Assembly: GCF_000931445.1 (NCBI RefSeq)
Contig: NZ_CP010849.1
Span: 1,116,001-1,180,000, forward strand
Direction: 5' to 3'
Length of the DNA: 64,000 nt
From: Streptomyces cyaneogriseus subsp. noncyanogenus
Lineage (GTDB): Bacteria; Actinomycetota; Actinomycetes; Streptomycetales; Streptomycetaceae
How positions within the stretch are numbered: position 1 is the first letter of the stretch; every line of letters begins with the position of its first letter. The notes beneath the pieces are model-generated. The model saw only the letters and a list, made by a program, of their open reading frames with translations, searched no databases and was not told where the DNA came from. Below, in pieces: positions 44,772-53,842 of this stretch. Position numbers and translations under genes: made by a program.

Positions 44772-47546
44772 TCAGAGCTCCCGGCCGCCGAGGAACGGTG
44801 CGGCCTCCCGCGCGAAGTCCCGCAGCCGGGGGTGGTCCAAGAGGGTCCGGATCGGGATGTCGGCGCCGAGGACGGCCTTCAGGCGCGCGATGGCGCGGAC
44901 GGCGAGCAGCGACTGCCCGCCGAGCGCGAAGAAGTCGCTGCCGGCGTCCACCGGCCGGTCCAGGAGCTCGGCCCACACGGCCGCGACCGCGCTCTCCAGC
45001 CCGGTGGCGGGCGCCTCTCCGGCGGTGGCGGCCCGCCCGGGTCCGGGCAGGGCGCGCCGGTCGAGCTTGCCGTTCGGGGTGGCGGGCAGCGCGTCGAGGA
45101 CGAGGACGTCACCGGGGACCATGTAGGCGGGCAGGGTCTCGGCGAGCCGCTCCCGCAGGGCGGCCGGGTCGGGCCGCGCCCCGGGGGCGGGTACGGCGTA
45201 CGCCGTGAGCCGGGCGGACTCGCCGGCGCCGTGGACGTGGGCCACCGCGGTGCCCACCCCGTCGAGGGCCCGCAGCGCGGCCTCGACCTCTCCCAGTTCG
45301 ATCCGGAAGCCGCGGACCTTGACCTGGCTGTCGGTGCGGCCGAGGAACTCCAGCGTGCCGCCGGCCCGGAAGCGGGCCCGGTCCCCCGTGTGGTACATGC
45401 GGGCGCCGGGTGCGTCCGTGTACGGGTCGGGCAGGAACTTCCGCGCCGTCAGCACCGGATCGCCGTGGTAGCCGCAGGCCAGGCAGTCGCCGCCGATGTA
45501 CAGGTCTCCCGGGACGCCGACCGGGACCGGGCGCAGCTCGCCGTCGAGGATGTAGTAGCGCGCGTTCCGGATGGGGCGGCCGTACGGGATGCTGGGCCAC
45601 TCGGGGTCCACCTCGCCGATCCGGTGGAAGTTGGACCAGATGGCCGCCTCGGTGGCGCCGCCCAGGGAGACCGCCTCCGCGCCGGGGAACGCGGCGCGGA
45701 CGGCGCCGGGGAGGGTCACCGGGATCCAGTCGCCGCTGAGGAAGACCAGGCGCAGCGCGGCGGAGGGGGCCGGGTCCCGGAGCGCGAGCAGCGGTTCGAG
45801 CTGCTGGAGCGCGGCGGGCGCGGAGTCCCAGAAGGTGACGGGTTCGCCGTCGAGGACGTCCAGCAGGCGCCGCGGGTCGCGGATCTCCTCCTCCGAGGCG
45901 ACCCGGACGCTGCCGCCCGCGGCGAGCGGTCCGAAGACGTCGTACACCGACAGGTCGAAGCCGAAGGCGGTCAGGAACAGCACCCGGTCGCTCGGTCCCA
46001 CGGCGAAGGTGCCGTTGACCCAGCGGATCAGGTTCACCACGGGCGCGTGCCGCAGCAGGACGCCCTTGGGGGTGCCGGTGGAGCCCGAGGTGAAGATGAC
46101 GTAGGCGAGGTCGCCGGGGCCGGCCCGGCGCGGCCGGGGAGCACCGGCGGGGGCCGGGGCGATGGCGGCGCCCACGGCCGCCGGGGCGCCCGGGCCGGTC
46201 GGGCGGGACGGCGGCGCGGTGGGTGCCGTGACCTCGGGAGCGACGGCATCGCAAGGGGTGGCGCCGGGAGCGGTCGCGGCTTCCGCCGGGCGGTCCAGCC
46301 AGAGGATGTGCCGCAAGTCGGGCAGGCCGGCGGAGAGTTCACGCAGGAAGGCCACGCGGCTTCCGGCGCAGACCACCGCGGGGCAGCGCAGCGATTCCAG
46401 CAGGTGGCGTACGCGCGCGGCGGGCAGGGAGCACTCGACCGGGGCGTAGGCGGCGCCGGACTTGAGGACGCCGAGCAGCGCCACCACGCTGCGGACGGTG
46501 CGCTCCAGGTGCAGGGCCACGAAGTCGCCGGGGCCGATGCCGCGGGAGGCGAGCTGGGCGGCCAGCAGACCGGCCTCCCGGTCCAGTTCCGCGTAGGTCA
46601 GCCGGTCCTCGCCCTGGACGACGGCGACGGCGTCGGGGGTGCGGGCGGCCTGCCGCTCGACCAGTTCGTGGAGGCAGGCGGGGTCGTCCTCGGCGGTGGC
46701 GGTGTCGTTCCACTCGTGCAGGATCTGCCGGACCTCGTCCGGGGAGAGCACGTCCAGCTCGCCGACGAGGGTCGTGGCGTCGGCGGCGGTCACGGCGGCG
46801 AGGGACTGCCGCAGATGGCGCAGCATCCGTACGGCGTCGGCGCGGTCGAGGCGGGCGGTGTCGTGGTCGAGGCGCAGGCCGGGCCGCGGGCCGAGGGTCA
46901 CGGCGACCTCGACGGCGAGGGCCGGGGCGGCGGGCGCGGCGGGACCGTCGGTGACCCTGATGGCCTTGTCGTAGAGCGGGACGTCCGGCGCGAGGTCGCT
47001 CAGGGCGGATATCTCGTCGGCGGTGAGCACCGCGTGGCGCGGTTCGGGGAGGGCTCCGGCGAGGGCGGCGAGGAGCTCGCGCACGCTCTGGCGGGGGCCG
47101 GTCTCGACGCGCACGGGCAGCGGCGCGGCGGGGGCGGCCGGTGCCGTCGGCCCGGCGGGGGTGCCGGGTCGCGGTCCGGCAGCGGGCCGCGGCCGCGGTT
47201 CCGCGTCCGGCCCCGGGGCCGGCCAGGCGGCGGACGCGGGAACGGCCGCTCCGAACACGAGGTCGGCTCCGCCGCCGTAGCGGACCAGCAGCACGGTCCA
47301 GGCGGCCAGGACGAGCAGGCTCGGGTCGACGCCGAGGTGGTGCGCGCGCATCCGCAGCGCGGTCTCCTGCGCCGGGGCCAGGCCGAGCTCGTGCACGGCG
47401 CGCGGGCCCGGCGGGGAGGCGGGGCGTTCGACGCCGAGCACGGTCGGTTCGCGGAATCCGGCGAGCCGGTGGCGCCAGTACTTCTCCGCTTCCCGCGCGT
47501 TCCGTTCCACTCTCTCCCCACTCTTCCTCGACGACCCCGCGGCCAT
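44772..47546 (-). CDS. NRPS: residual C lobe-A(Cys-like)-PCP
   Basis: A 924-aa synthetase. Residues 1 to about 280 resemble only the C-terminal lobe of a condensation domain (EKYWRHRLAGF near residue 22, DLVFGAAVPASA, PDVPLYDKAI); no HHxxxDG occurs, so it cannot condense and the protein looks like a starter. The adenylation domain has A3 FTSGSTGTPKG (about 487) and A10 NGKLDR (about 825); pocket residues read DLYDFSLIWK, near the cysteine code DLYNLSLIWK, with the Cys-type LSGDWIP and GGATEAAIWS segments. Carrier serine near 877 (LGGQSL). Start 47546 is uncertain; GTG 47510 is an alternative. It is the first gene of the NRPS operon. Confidence 0.92.
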   Translation of the reverse strand: MAAGSSRKSGERVERNAREAEKYWRHRLAGFREPTVLGVERPASPPGPRAVHELGLAPAQETALRMRAHHLGVDPSLLVLAAWTVLLVRYGGGADLVFGAAVPASAAWPAPGPDAEPRPRPAAGPRPGTPAGPTAPAAPAAPLPVRVETGPRQSVRELLAALAGALPEPRHAVLTADEISALSDLAPDVPLYDKAIRVTDGPAAPAAPALAVEVAVTLGPRPGLRLDHDTARLDRADAVRMLRHLRQSLAAVTAADATTLVGELDVLSPDEVRQILHEWNDTATAEDDPACLHELVERQAARTPDAVAVVQGEDRLTYAELDREAGLLAAQLASRGIGPGDFVALHLERTVRSVVALLGVLKSGAAYAPVECSLPAARVRHLLESLRCPAVVCAGSRVAFLRELSAGLPDLRHILWLDRPAEAATAPGATPCDAVAPEVTAPTAPPSRPTGPGAPAAVGAAIAPAPAGAPRPRRAGPGDLAYVIFTSGSTGTPKGVLLRHAPVVNLIRWVNGTFAVGPSDRVLFLTAFGFDLSVYDVFGPLAAGGSVRVASEEEIRDPRRLLDVLDGEPVTFWDSAPAALQQLEPLLALRDPAPSAALRLVFLSGDWIPVTLPGAVRAAFPGAEAVSLGGATEAAIWSNFHRIGEVDPEWPSIPYGRPIRNARYYILDGELRPVPVGVPGDLYIGGDCLACGYHGDPVLTARKFLPDPYTDAPGARMYHTGDRARFRAGGTLEFLGRTDSQVKVRGFRIELGEVEAALRALDGVGTAVAHVHGAGESARLTAYAVPAPGARPDPAALRERLAETLPAYMVPGDVLVLDALPATPNGKLDRRALPGPGRAATAGEAPATGLESAVAAVWAELLDRPVDAGSDFFALGGQSLLAVRAIARLKAVLGADIPIRTLLDHPRLRDFAREAAPFLGGREL

Positions 47547-47700
47547 TTTCCGCAGAGCGGAATTGAGCTTTCAAACGCCTGAACAATAGGCCGGATTCCG
47601 CGAACCCGTCAAGCGGCGTCCTGTATTTTCTGTTCCGCCACCCGAACCGGCAGCCGACCCCCGCCCGCCTTTTTCTCTCGTTATTCGGAGATGATTCACC

Positions 47701-48450
47701 GTGTCCACGCATCCCTGGCTCACCACAATGCCGCGGACGCCTTCCGGCGTACGCCTCTTCCTGTTCCCGCACGCCGGCGGCGCGGCCTCCGCCTACACGC
47801 GCTGGCTCGGCCTCGGCGGTGCCGCGCTGGACGTCCGGTCGGTGCAGTACCCGGGCAGGGAGACCCGGTCGCGGGAGCGCCCGCTGTCCGACCTGGTGGA
47901 GCTCGCCGACGGGCTCGCGCGCGCCGTCGCCGCAGACGGCGCGGACGGCTCTCCGTGTGCCTTCTTCGGGCACAGCATGGGGGCACTGGTCGCCTTCGAG
48001 ACCGCCAGGCGCCTGCGTGAGCTGGGCGAACGCGGCCCGGAGCACCTGTTCGTGGCCGCCTGCGCCGCTCCCCAGAGCCCTCGGGAACCGGCCCTGAGCA
48101 CCCTGTCGGACGAGCGGCTGAGCGCCTGGCTGGTGCGTCAGAACCCGGCGGTCGCCGAGGTGCTCGCCCATCCTGAGCTGGCCGCCCTCGTCCTGCCGTC
48201 GGTGCGCGCGGACCTGACCGCCGTCGAGCACTACCGCCTGGTCCCCGGCCCGGCCCTGGACTGCCCCGTCACCGTGCTCACCGGCGCCCAGGACACGGTG
48301 CACGGCACCGACGTCACCGGGTGGAAGGACCACACCACCGGCGATTTCCGGCACCATGAATTCCCCGGCGACCATTTCTTCGTGCAGCCGTCGGCTTCCG
48401 CTCTCATCGCTCTCGTCCGGGATCTCCTCGTGCCGCACCTCGGAAATTGA
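47701..48450 (+). CDS. type II thioesterase
   Basis: A 249-aa alpha/beta hydrolase of the editing thioesterase II type, which removes wrong acyl groups from carrier domains. Signature segments are LFLFPHAGGAASAY, VQYPGRETR, the nucleophile motif FFGHSMGALVAFE (Ser about 91) and the catalytic HHEFPGDHFFV. Start is GTG at 47701 with GGAG 10 bases upstream. It is divergent from the NRPS operon across 154 bp. Since no synthetase carries a fused thioesterase, it might also help product release. Confidence 0.95.
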   Translation: MSTHPWLTTMPRTPSGVRLFLFPHAGGAASAYTRWLGLGGAALDVRSVQYPGRETRSRERPLSDLVELADGLARAVAADGADGSPCAFFGHSMGALVAFETARRLRELGERGPEHLFVAACAAPQSPREPALSTLSDERLSAWLVRQNPAVAEVLAHPELAALVLPSVRADLTAVEHYRLVPGPALDCPVTVLTGAQDTVHGTDVTGWKDHTTGDFRHHEFPGDHFFVQPSASALIALVRDLLVPHLGN

Positions 48451-48464
48451 CGCGACAATTCCTG

Positions 48465-48518
48465 GTCCCGGAAAATCCGCGCCCGCCCCGAAAGGGGCGA
48501 GGGCTGGTTTTCCGGGAC
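48465..48518. terminator. compound bidirectional terminator
   Basis: An outer perfect stem GTCCCGGAAAA (48465-48475) / TTTTCCGGGAC (48508-48518) encloses an inner perfect hairpin CGCCCC-gaaa-GGGGCG (48484-48499). The A/T edges of the outer stem give a U-tract in the plus-strand transcript. It separates the convergent thioesterase and adenylation genes. Confidence 0.85.
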
Positions 48519-48538
48519 GATGTCCGGCCGGTGTGTGC

Positions 48539-50101
48539 CTAGCGTCCTCCCGGTCCAGGAATTCCCAGGGCCGCGGCGACGGCCGAGCGGTCGATCTTCC
48601 CGTTCGCGTTGAGCGGCAGGGCCGGCAGGGCGGTCAGCGTCTCCGGGACCATGTACGCCGGGAGCCGGTCGCCGAGGGACGCGCGCAGCCGGGCGGGGTC
48701 GACGGCCGTCTCGCCGGTCGGGCTGAAGGCGGCCGCCAGGCGGACGCCGGTGTCCGAGGCGGGTGCGAGGACGACGGCGTCGGCGACGCCGGGATGGTCG
48801 CGCAGCGCGGCCTCCACCTCGCCCAGCTCCACCCGGTAGCCGTGCACCTGGACCTGCTGGTCCAGCCGCCCCAGGTGGACGAGCGCCCCGTCCGCCCCCT
48901 CCTCCACCCGGTCACCGGTGCGGTACCAGTGCGCGTCGGTCAGCGGGGCCGCCGGGTCGTACGGCGATCCGTCCGGCGCCAGGAACCGCCCGGCGTTGTC
49001 CGCGGGATCGAGGTAGCCCGCGAAGCGCTGCGGGCCCCGTACGCACAACTCGCCCTCGCGCAGCAGGATCTCGGCACCCGGGTGGGGGCGGCCGATGGGC
49101 ACCGTGCCGTTGGCGGGCTCCGGCCAGCCGGACGGGTCGGCGGGCAGCCGGTGGGTGGCGCAGGTGACGGTCAGCTCGGTGGGGCCGTAGCCGTTCTCCA
49201 CCGTGCCGCCGGGTGCCGCCCGCTGCCACGCCCGCGCCTGCCGCAGCGTCAGCGGCTCACCGCAGAACATGCTGCGCCGCAGCGTGGGCATGCTGCCGGG
49301 CTTCAGGGCCCGCAGCCGCCCGGCCAGCGTGATCACGGACGGGACCGAGTTCCAGTGGGTGAGGGCGCGCTCGGTGACGAACCGGACCGGGGTGAGCACC
49401 TCGTCACGGGTCGGCACCACCAGGGTCGCCCCCGTGCCCCAGGCCGCGAACATGTCGAAGACCGACGGGTCGAAGGTGAGGTCGAAGGTCTGCGAGAGCC
49501 GGTCGCCGGGCCGCGCCCCGTACCGGGGCACCACGTGCCGCAGGTAGGCGCACACGTTGCGGTGCCGGATCGGCACCCCCTTGGGCGTCCCGGTGGACCC
49601 GGAGGTGAACAGGATGTACGCCACGTCGTCGGGGCCGGGCCGTACCGGTTCCCGCCGTCCGCCCGGCGCCCCGGTGACCGCGTCTCCCGCCGCGCCGGCG
49701 TCCCACCGCCCGATCGGCAGCGCGGTGTGCCCGGGCGCCTCTCCCCCGCCGTCGGTGAGCACCACGTCGACGCCGGCCGCCGCGGCGACGGCCGCGTTGC
49801 GCGCCGCGGGGAAGGAGACGCCGAGCGGTACGACCGCCGCGCCGAGCCGCTGCACCGCGAGATAGCCGGCGTACGCCTCCGGGGTGCGCCCGGCGAGCAG
49901 CGCCACCCGGCGGGGCCGGTCGCCGCCCGCGTGGCGGAGGAGCCCGTCGGCGATCCGCTCGGCGTATCCGGCGAGCGCGGCGTAGGTGAGCCGCCGGCCG
50001 GACACCTCCAGGGCGGTCCGGTCCGGGTACGCGGCGGCGGAGCGCGCGAACCAGTCGTACAGCGTGTCGTGCGGCATGTCGGGACGGTCCGCGGTCGTCA
50101 T
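48539..50101 (-). CDS. stand-alone adenylation enzyme
   Basis: A 520-aa single adenylation domain (no carrier or other domain) that should activate an acid as acyl-AMP and load it onto a separate carrier. Motifs: A3 FTSGSTGTPKG, A5 NGYGPTELT, A8 GYRVELGEVE, A10 NANGKIDR. Pocket residues by alignment are DPFNMCGVTK; the Asp that holds the alpha-amino group is kept but the code matches nothing I know. It is the last gene of transcript group B and starts by a 4-bp overlap with the phosphopantetheinyl transferase gene. The KamA product is a candidate substrate. Confidence 0.93.
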   Translation of the reverse strand: MTTADRPDMPHDTLYDWFARSAAAYPDRTALEVSGRRLTYAALAGYAERIADGLLRHAGGDRPRRVALLAGRTPEAYAGYLAVQRLGAAVVPLGVSFPAARNAAVAAAAGVDVVLTDGGGEAPGHTALPIGRWDAGAAGDAVTGAPGGRREPVRPGPDDVAYILFTSGSTGTPKGVPIRHRNVCAYLRHVVPRYGARPGDRLSQTFDLTFDPSVFDMFAAWGTGATLVVPTRDEVLTPVRFVTERALTHWNSVPSVITLAGRLRALKPGSMPTLRRSMFCGEPLTLRQARAWQRAAPGGTVENGYGPTELTVTCATHRLPADPSGWPEPANGTVPIGRPHPGAEILLREGELCVRGPQRFAGYLDPADNAGRFLAPDGSPYDPAAPLTDAHWYRTGDRVEEGADGALVHLGRLDQQVQVHGYRVELGEVEAALRDHPGVADAVVLAPASDTGVRLAAAFSPTGETAVDPARLRASLGDRLPAYMVPETLTALPALPLNANGKIDRSAVAAALGIPGPGGR

Positions 50102-50751
50102 GAGTCGATCGCCTCCCCTGGTGCGCCGAGCCCCCCGGGGGATGCGGTGAAGGCGCAGCTGAGCGGTGTGCCGAAGCGGTCCCGCGGGCTGTGCCAGGAC
50201 AGTCCGCGCCAGCGGCCGGACCGGGCCCCGGGCGGCACGTCGATCGTCCAGGGGCGGACCGCCAGACCCCGGCCGGTGGCCTTGGCGCACGCCTCCTGGG
50301 CGGTCCACACCCAGGCGAGTTCGCGTGCGGCGGCGGGGGCGGGCAGGGCGTCGAGCTCCGCCGCGCGCTCCCCCAGCAGCCGGCGGGCCAGTGCGCGGGA
50401 CGGCCGGTGCGGCGGGTGCTGCACGTCCACCCCGACCGCGCGGCCCACCGCGACGGCGGCGGCCGCGGTCCCGGCGTCGTGCGCGACGCTGACACCGAGG
50501 CCGGGATGGCCGTGCAGCCGGGGCGCGCCGTCCGGGCCGGCCAGGACGGGCGCGTCGGCGGCCCCGGGGCACACCTGGGCCAGGAGCCGACGCAGCAGGC
50601 CCCGGCCGGTGAGGAACTCGCGGGCCCGCCCGCCGGGCATCGAGCGGGCGGCGCGCCGGTCGCCCGGGTGGGTGCTGACGGGCAGGTCCCGGCCGTCGCC
50701 CGCGGCCAGCCACACCCCGCGGGCCACCGGCACCGCCACCGGCCCGGTCAC
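50098..50751 (-). CDS. 4'-phosphopantetheinyl transferase (Sfp type)
   Basis: A 217-aa enzyme that attaches phosphopantetheine to carrier serines. Core motifs are GVSVAHDAGTAAAAVA, the magnesium-binding GVDVQ (with Gln where Glu is usual at the third acidic position) and WTAQEACAKATGRGL. GTG at 50751 overlaps the stop of the KamA gene by 4 bp. Its place inside the operon suggests it primes the cluster's own carriers (three NRPS carriers, one free carrier and one fused carrier). Confidence 0.93.
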   Translation of the reverse strand: MTGPVAVPVARGVWLAAGDGRDLPVSTHPGDRRAARSMPGGRAREFLTGRGLLRRLLAQVCPGAADAPVLAGPDGAPRLHGHPGLGVSVAHDAGTAAAAVAVGRAVGVDVQHPPHRPSRALARRLLGERAAELDALPAPAAARELAWVWTAQEACAKATGRGLAVRPWTIDVPPGARSGRWRGLSWHSPRDRFGTPLSCAFTASPGGLGAPGEAIDS

Positions 50752-52115
50752 GCGGCGCCGGCCCGTGACCGGCCCCGGACGGCCTCGTACAGGTCGGCCG
50801 GGGTGTCCGGGGCGAGCTCCAGCTCGTGCAGCCAGGCGGCGTCCGCGTCGTAGCGGGCCCGGAACGGCCGCCCCACCAGGGCCGGGTCCCGGGCCTGCAA
50901 CAGGCGTAGCTGGAACCAGCGGTCCCGGCCCGTCTCCTCGATCCCGTCGACGACGACCTTCCCGGGCGTCGCGGACATCACCGGGCCGCGGACCGTGCGG
51001 GCGAGCCCGGGCAGGGTCCGGTAGGCCGCCCGGAAGATCTCGGCGGCCCGGGCGAGGGGCACCTTGAAGTAGTCCTGCGGGCCGGTGTCGCGCTCCACGA
51101 ACATGTAGTACGGCACGGCCCCGGCGGCGAGTTCGGCCCGCCACAGGCGCGCCCACACCTCGGCGTCGTCGTTGACGCGGGCGATGAGCGGGGCCTGGCA
51201 GTAGACGACCGCCCCGGTGTCCCGGATGCGGCGCAGCGCCTGCCGGGCGATGCCGGTCTCCAGCTCGCGCGGATGGCTGAAGTGCGCCATGACCGCGAGC
51301 TGCCGGCCCGATGCCACCACCTCCTCGAACAGCCGCAGGACGTCGTCGGCGTCCTGGTCGGTGACGAAGCGCTGCGGCCAGTACGCCACCGACTTGGTGC
51401 CGATCCGGATGGTGCGCACGGACTCGACGCCCAGCAGGGGTTCCAGATGGCGGCGCAGCCGCTCGGTGGACATCACCATCGGGTCGCCGCCGGTGACGAG
51501 CACGTCGTGCACGTCGGGGTGGTCGGCCAGATGGGCGAGCAGGCCGGACGGATCGGGCGCGGCGAACCGCAGGTCGGCGTCGCCGATGAACTGCGCCCAC
51601 CGGAAGCAGTAGGTGCAGTAGGCGTGGCAGGTCTGCCCCTGGCTGGGGAAGTAGAGCACCGTCTCGCGGTACTTGTGCTGGAGGCCGGGCAGGTCGACGC
51701 CGTCCCGGGACGGCACGTTGAGCTGCTGCTGGCCGGAGGGGTGCGGGTTCAGGCGCCGCCGGATGGCCGCGACGGCCTCCCGCAGCAGCGGCCGGTCGGC
51801 CGGGTCGGCGGACAGCTTCTCCAGCTCGCGCTCGTCCTCCTCGGTGAGCATCCCCGGCTGCGGGAAGGTCAGTTGGAAGAGCGGGTCCCCGGTGCCCCGG
51901 TCCCAGTCGATGAGCTGGTCCAGGACGTAGGCGTTGACGCGGAAGGGCAGCACGAGCGAGATCCGGCGCACCGTCTCGCGGGTCTCGGGTGCCAGGCCGT
52001 AGCGGTCGGCGATCTCGTCGATGTGGCGCGGGCCGAAGGCGCGGAAGCGCTCGCCGGGCGGGACGGCCCGCTCCCGCGGGGCGGCGCCGGGCGCGGCGGT
52101 GGCGGTCGGGGTCAT
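50748..52115 (-). CDS. KamA family radical SAM aminomutase
   Basis: A 455-aa PLP- and [4Fe-4S]-dependent radical SAM enzyme of the lysine 2,3-aminomutase family, moving an amino group from C2 to C3 of an amino acid. The cluster cysteines are C163, C167 and C170 (CHAYCTYCFRW), the PLP lysine is K386 (ATPGKV), and SGQQQLNVP and LVTGGDP are conserved. One substrate aspartate of lysine aminomutase is matched (RVND, D316); the other (D330 in the Clostridium enzyme) aligns with R342 in FVERDTG, so lysine is not a safe prediction. It is coupled to the carbamoyltransferase gene by ATGA. Confidence 0.92.
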   Translation of the reverse strand: MTPTATAAPGAAPRERAVPPGERFRAFGPRHIDEIADRYGLAPETRETVRRISLVLPFRVNAYVLDQLIDWDRGTGDPLFQLTFPQPGMLTEEDERELEKLSADPADRPLLREAVAAIRRRLNPHPSGQQQLNVPSRDGVDLPGLQHKYRETVLYFPSQGQTCHAYCTYCFRWAQFIGDADLRFAAPDPSGLLAHLADHPDVHDVLVTGGDPMVMSTERLRRHLEPLLGVESVRTIRIGTKSVAYWPQRFVTDQDADDVLRLFEEVVASGRQLAVMAHFSHPRELETGIARQALRRIRDTGAVVYCQAPLIARVNDDAEVWARLWRAELAAGAVPYYMFVERDTGPQDYFKVPLARAAEIFRAAYRTLPGLARTVRGPVMSATPGKVVVDGIEETGRDRWFQLRLLQARDPALVGRPFRARYDADAAWLHELELAPDTPADLYEAVRGRSRAGAA

Positions 52116-53788
52116 CGTGCGGGGCTCCCTTCGTGCTTCTTCCGGAACAGCGCGTCACCGAGGACGAGGAAGTCCAGTTCCAGGGCGCGGAAGGCGGCCA
52201 GGGCGTCGCCCCGGGTGTTGACGATGGGTTCGCCTCTGCCGTTGAAGGAGGTGTTGAGCAGGACCGGTGGCGCGCCGCGCCGCTCCAGGGTGTCCAGGAC
52301 CGCGCCGACGGCGGGGGCCTCGTCGGCGTGCAGCACCTGCGGTCGGGTGGTGCCGTCGACGTGCACCACGCCCGGGGCGACCCGCCGCCCGAGGTCGGTG
52401 GCCCGGGCGGCGCCGAGCATGTAGCGGCTGAGGTGCTCCTGCCGCTCCCACAGCCGGGCCCCGTACTCCGGGCGGGTCACTCCGGCGAACGGACGCCACC
52501 GCTCCCGGTCCTTGATGGCGTTGACGCGGGTGTTGACCTCGGCGGTGTCGGGGACGGCGATGATCGAGCGGCGGCACAGCGCGCGGGGCCCGACCTCGGC
52601 GCGCCCCTGGGCGACGGCGCCGACGCGGCCCGCCAGGAGCAGGTCGGTGACCCGGTCGATGTCGAGGTCCTCCCGGATCAGGTCGGTGGTGTCCGGGGCG
52701 GGGGTGCGGGAGCCGGCCGGGCCGTCGATGCCGGTGCCGAGGTAGGGGCTGAGGGGCTCGCGGGTGCGCTCCCGGGGCGGGCACACCGTCCAGGCGGCGC
52801 CCAGGGCGACCCCGGCGTCGTGCGGGACGGGCGGCACGTACAGGGGGCCGGGGAGGGTGCCGTTGGTGCTGCAGTTGAGGGCGACGCCGCCGGCCAGGCA
52901 GAGGGCGTCGGTGCCTGCGATCTTGCGGGTGGCGGCGGCGAGGGCGGTGACCGTCTCCTCCACGATGCGCTGGGCGGTGTAGGCGACCAGGACGGCCTTG
53001 GGATCGTCGGCCAGGCCGCCCTCGGGCGCGGCCGGGGCGTCGGCGCCCACGATCTTCGCGTAGCGCTCGCGCCAGGCGGCGACGGTCAGGTCGTACTGCT
53101 CCTTGACCTCCTCGGCGGTGGCGCGCCCGGTCCGCTCGGCGAGCGGCGGGACGGCGAGGCGGAAGTCGTCGGCGTCCAGGTCGACCAGGGACTCCACCGC
53201 GAGACCGGCGGCCCGCCCGTAGGCGGCCAGTCCCATGGTCTTGCCCGCGTTGAGGAAGGAGAAGCCGAGCCAGGTGGAGGCGGCGTCGTAGGCGTAGCCG
53301 AGCGAGGAGGTGCGCGGCCAGGCGCGTTCCCGGCGCGGCTCGGCGCCGTCCTCGAAGGTCCAGATGGTCGTGGACTCGTTCTCGCCGTGGCCGTCGACGA
53401 CGAGGACGCCGGCCTTGGAGAAGGGGGAGGCGTAGAACGAGGAGGCGGCGTGCGCGGCGTGGTGCGGCACCCGCACCACCTCGGGCAGCCGGTCGCCGAA
53501 GTCGAGGCCGACGGCGAAGTCGAGGAACTCGGCGTCGTCGGCGAAGCGCCGCGGATAGAGCTGCTCGGTGTCCCAGCCGATGGCGACGACGTCGAGGTCG
53601 GCGGCGGTGATGCCGGCCTGGTCGAGGCAGTGGCGGGCCGCGTGGAGGGGCTTGCGGTACAGGGAGTGGCGCACCCTGTTGCAGCGTTCCTCCTCCGAGA
53701 AGGCGATCACCCGGCCGGTTCCGTCGATGAGACAGGCGGCCGTGTCGTGCCAGCCCGTCGGGGGTGCGTTCACACCGAGAGTCCACAT
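52112..53788 (-). CDS. carbamoyltransferase (TobZ/NodU family)
   Basis: A 558-aa O-carbamoyltransferase that uses carbamoyl phosphate and ATP to form a carbamoyl adenylate and then carbamoylate a hydroxyl. The N-terminal Kae1-like domain shows GWHDTAACLIDG, VPHHAAHAASSFYAS (metal-site histidines) and VLVVDGHGENES; the C-terminal YrdC-like domain shows GRAEVGPRALCRRSII and NTSFNGRGEPIV. These enzymes decorate antibiotics and Nod factors. The acceptor is unknown; a hydroxy amino acid is a fair guess. Confidence 0.95.
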   Translation of the reverse strand: MWTLGVNAPPTGWHDTAACLIDGTGRVIAFSEEERCNRVRHSLYRKPLHAARHCLDQAGITAADLDVVAIGWDTEQLYPRRFADDAEFLDFAVGLDFGDRLPEVVRVPHHAAHAASSFYASPFSKAGVLVVDGHGENESTTIWTFEDGAEPRRERAWPRTSSLGYAYDAASTWLGFSFLNAGKTMGLAAYGRAAGLAVESLVDLDADDFRLAVPPLAERTGRATAEEVKEQYDLTVAAWRERYAKIVGADAPAAPEGGLADDPKAVLVAYTAQRIVEETVTALAAATRKIAGTDALCLAGGVALNCSTNGTLPGPLYVPPVPHDAGVALGAAWTVCPPRERTREPLSPYLGTGIDGPAGSRTPAPDTTDLIREDLDIDRVTDLLLAGRVGAVAQGRAEVGPRALCRRSIIAVPDTAEVNTRVNAIKDRERWRPFAGVTRPEYGARLWERQEHLSRYMLGAARATDLGRRVAPGVVHVDGTTRPQVLHADEAPAVGAVLDTLERRGAPPVLLNTSFNGRGEPIVNTRGDALAAFRALELDFLVLGDALFRKKHEGSPAR

Positions 53789-53842
53789 GGGTCGCTCCGT
53801 GGGTCGTGGGGGCGGGAGGAGGCGGCCTGAGCCGGTCCGGTG

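Noticed and set aside
40873..45126. A 1417-codon plus-strand open frame opposite the threonine-like synthetase
   Set aside because: Low-complexity Gly/Ala/Val/Arg composition, no motifs, and fully antisense to NRPS and MbtH genes.
50748..52115. Calling the KamA enzyme a lysine 2,3-aminomutase and the product beta-lysine
   Set aside because: One of the two lysine-contact aspartates is replaced (R342), so substrate assignment is unsafe.
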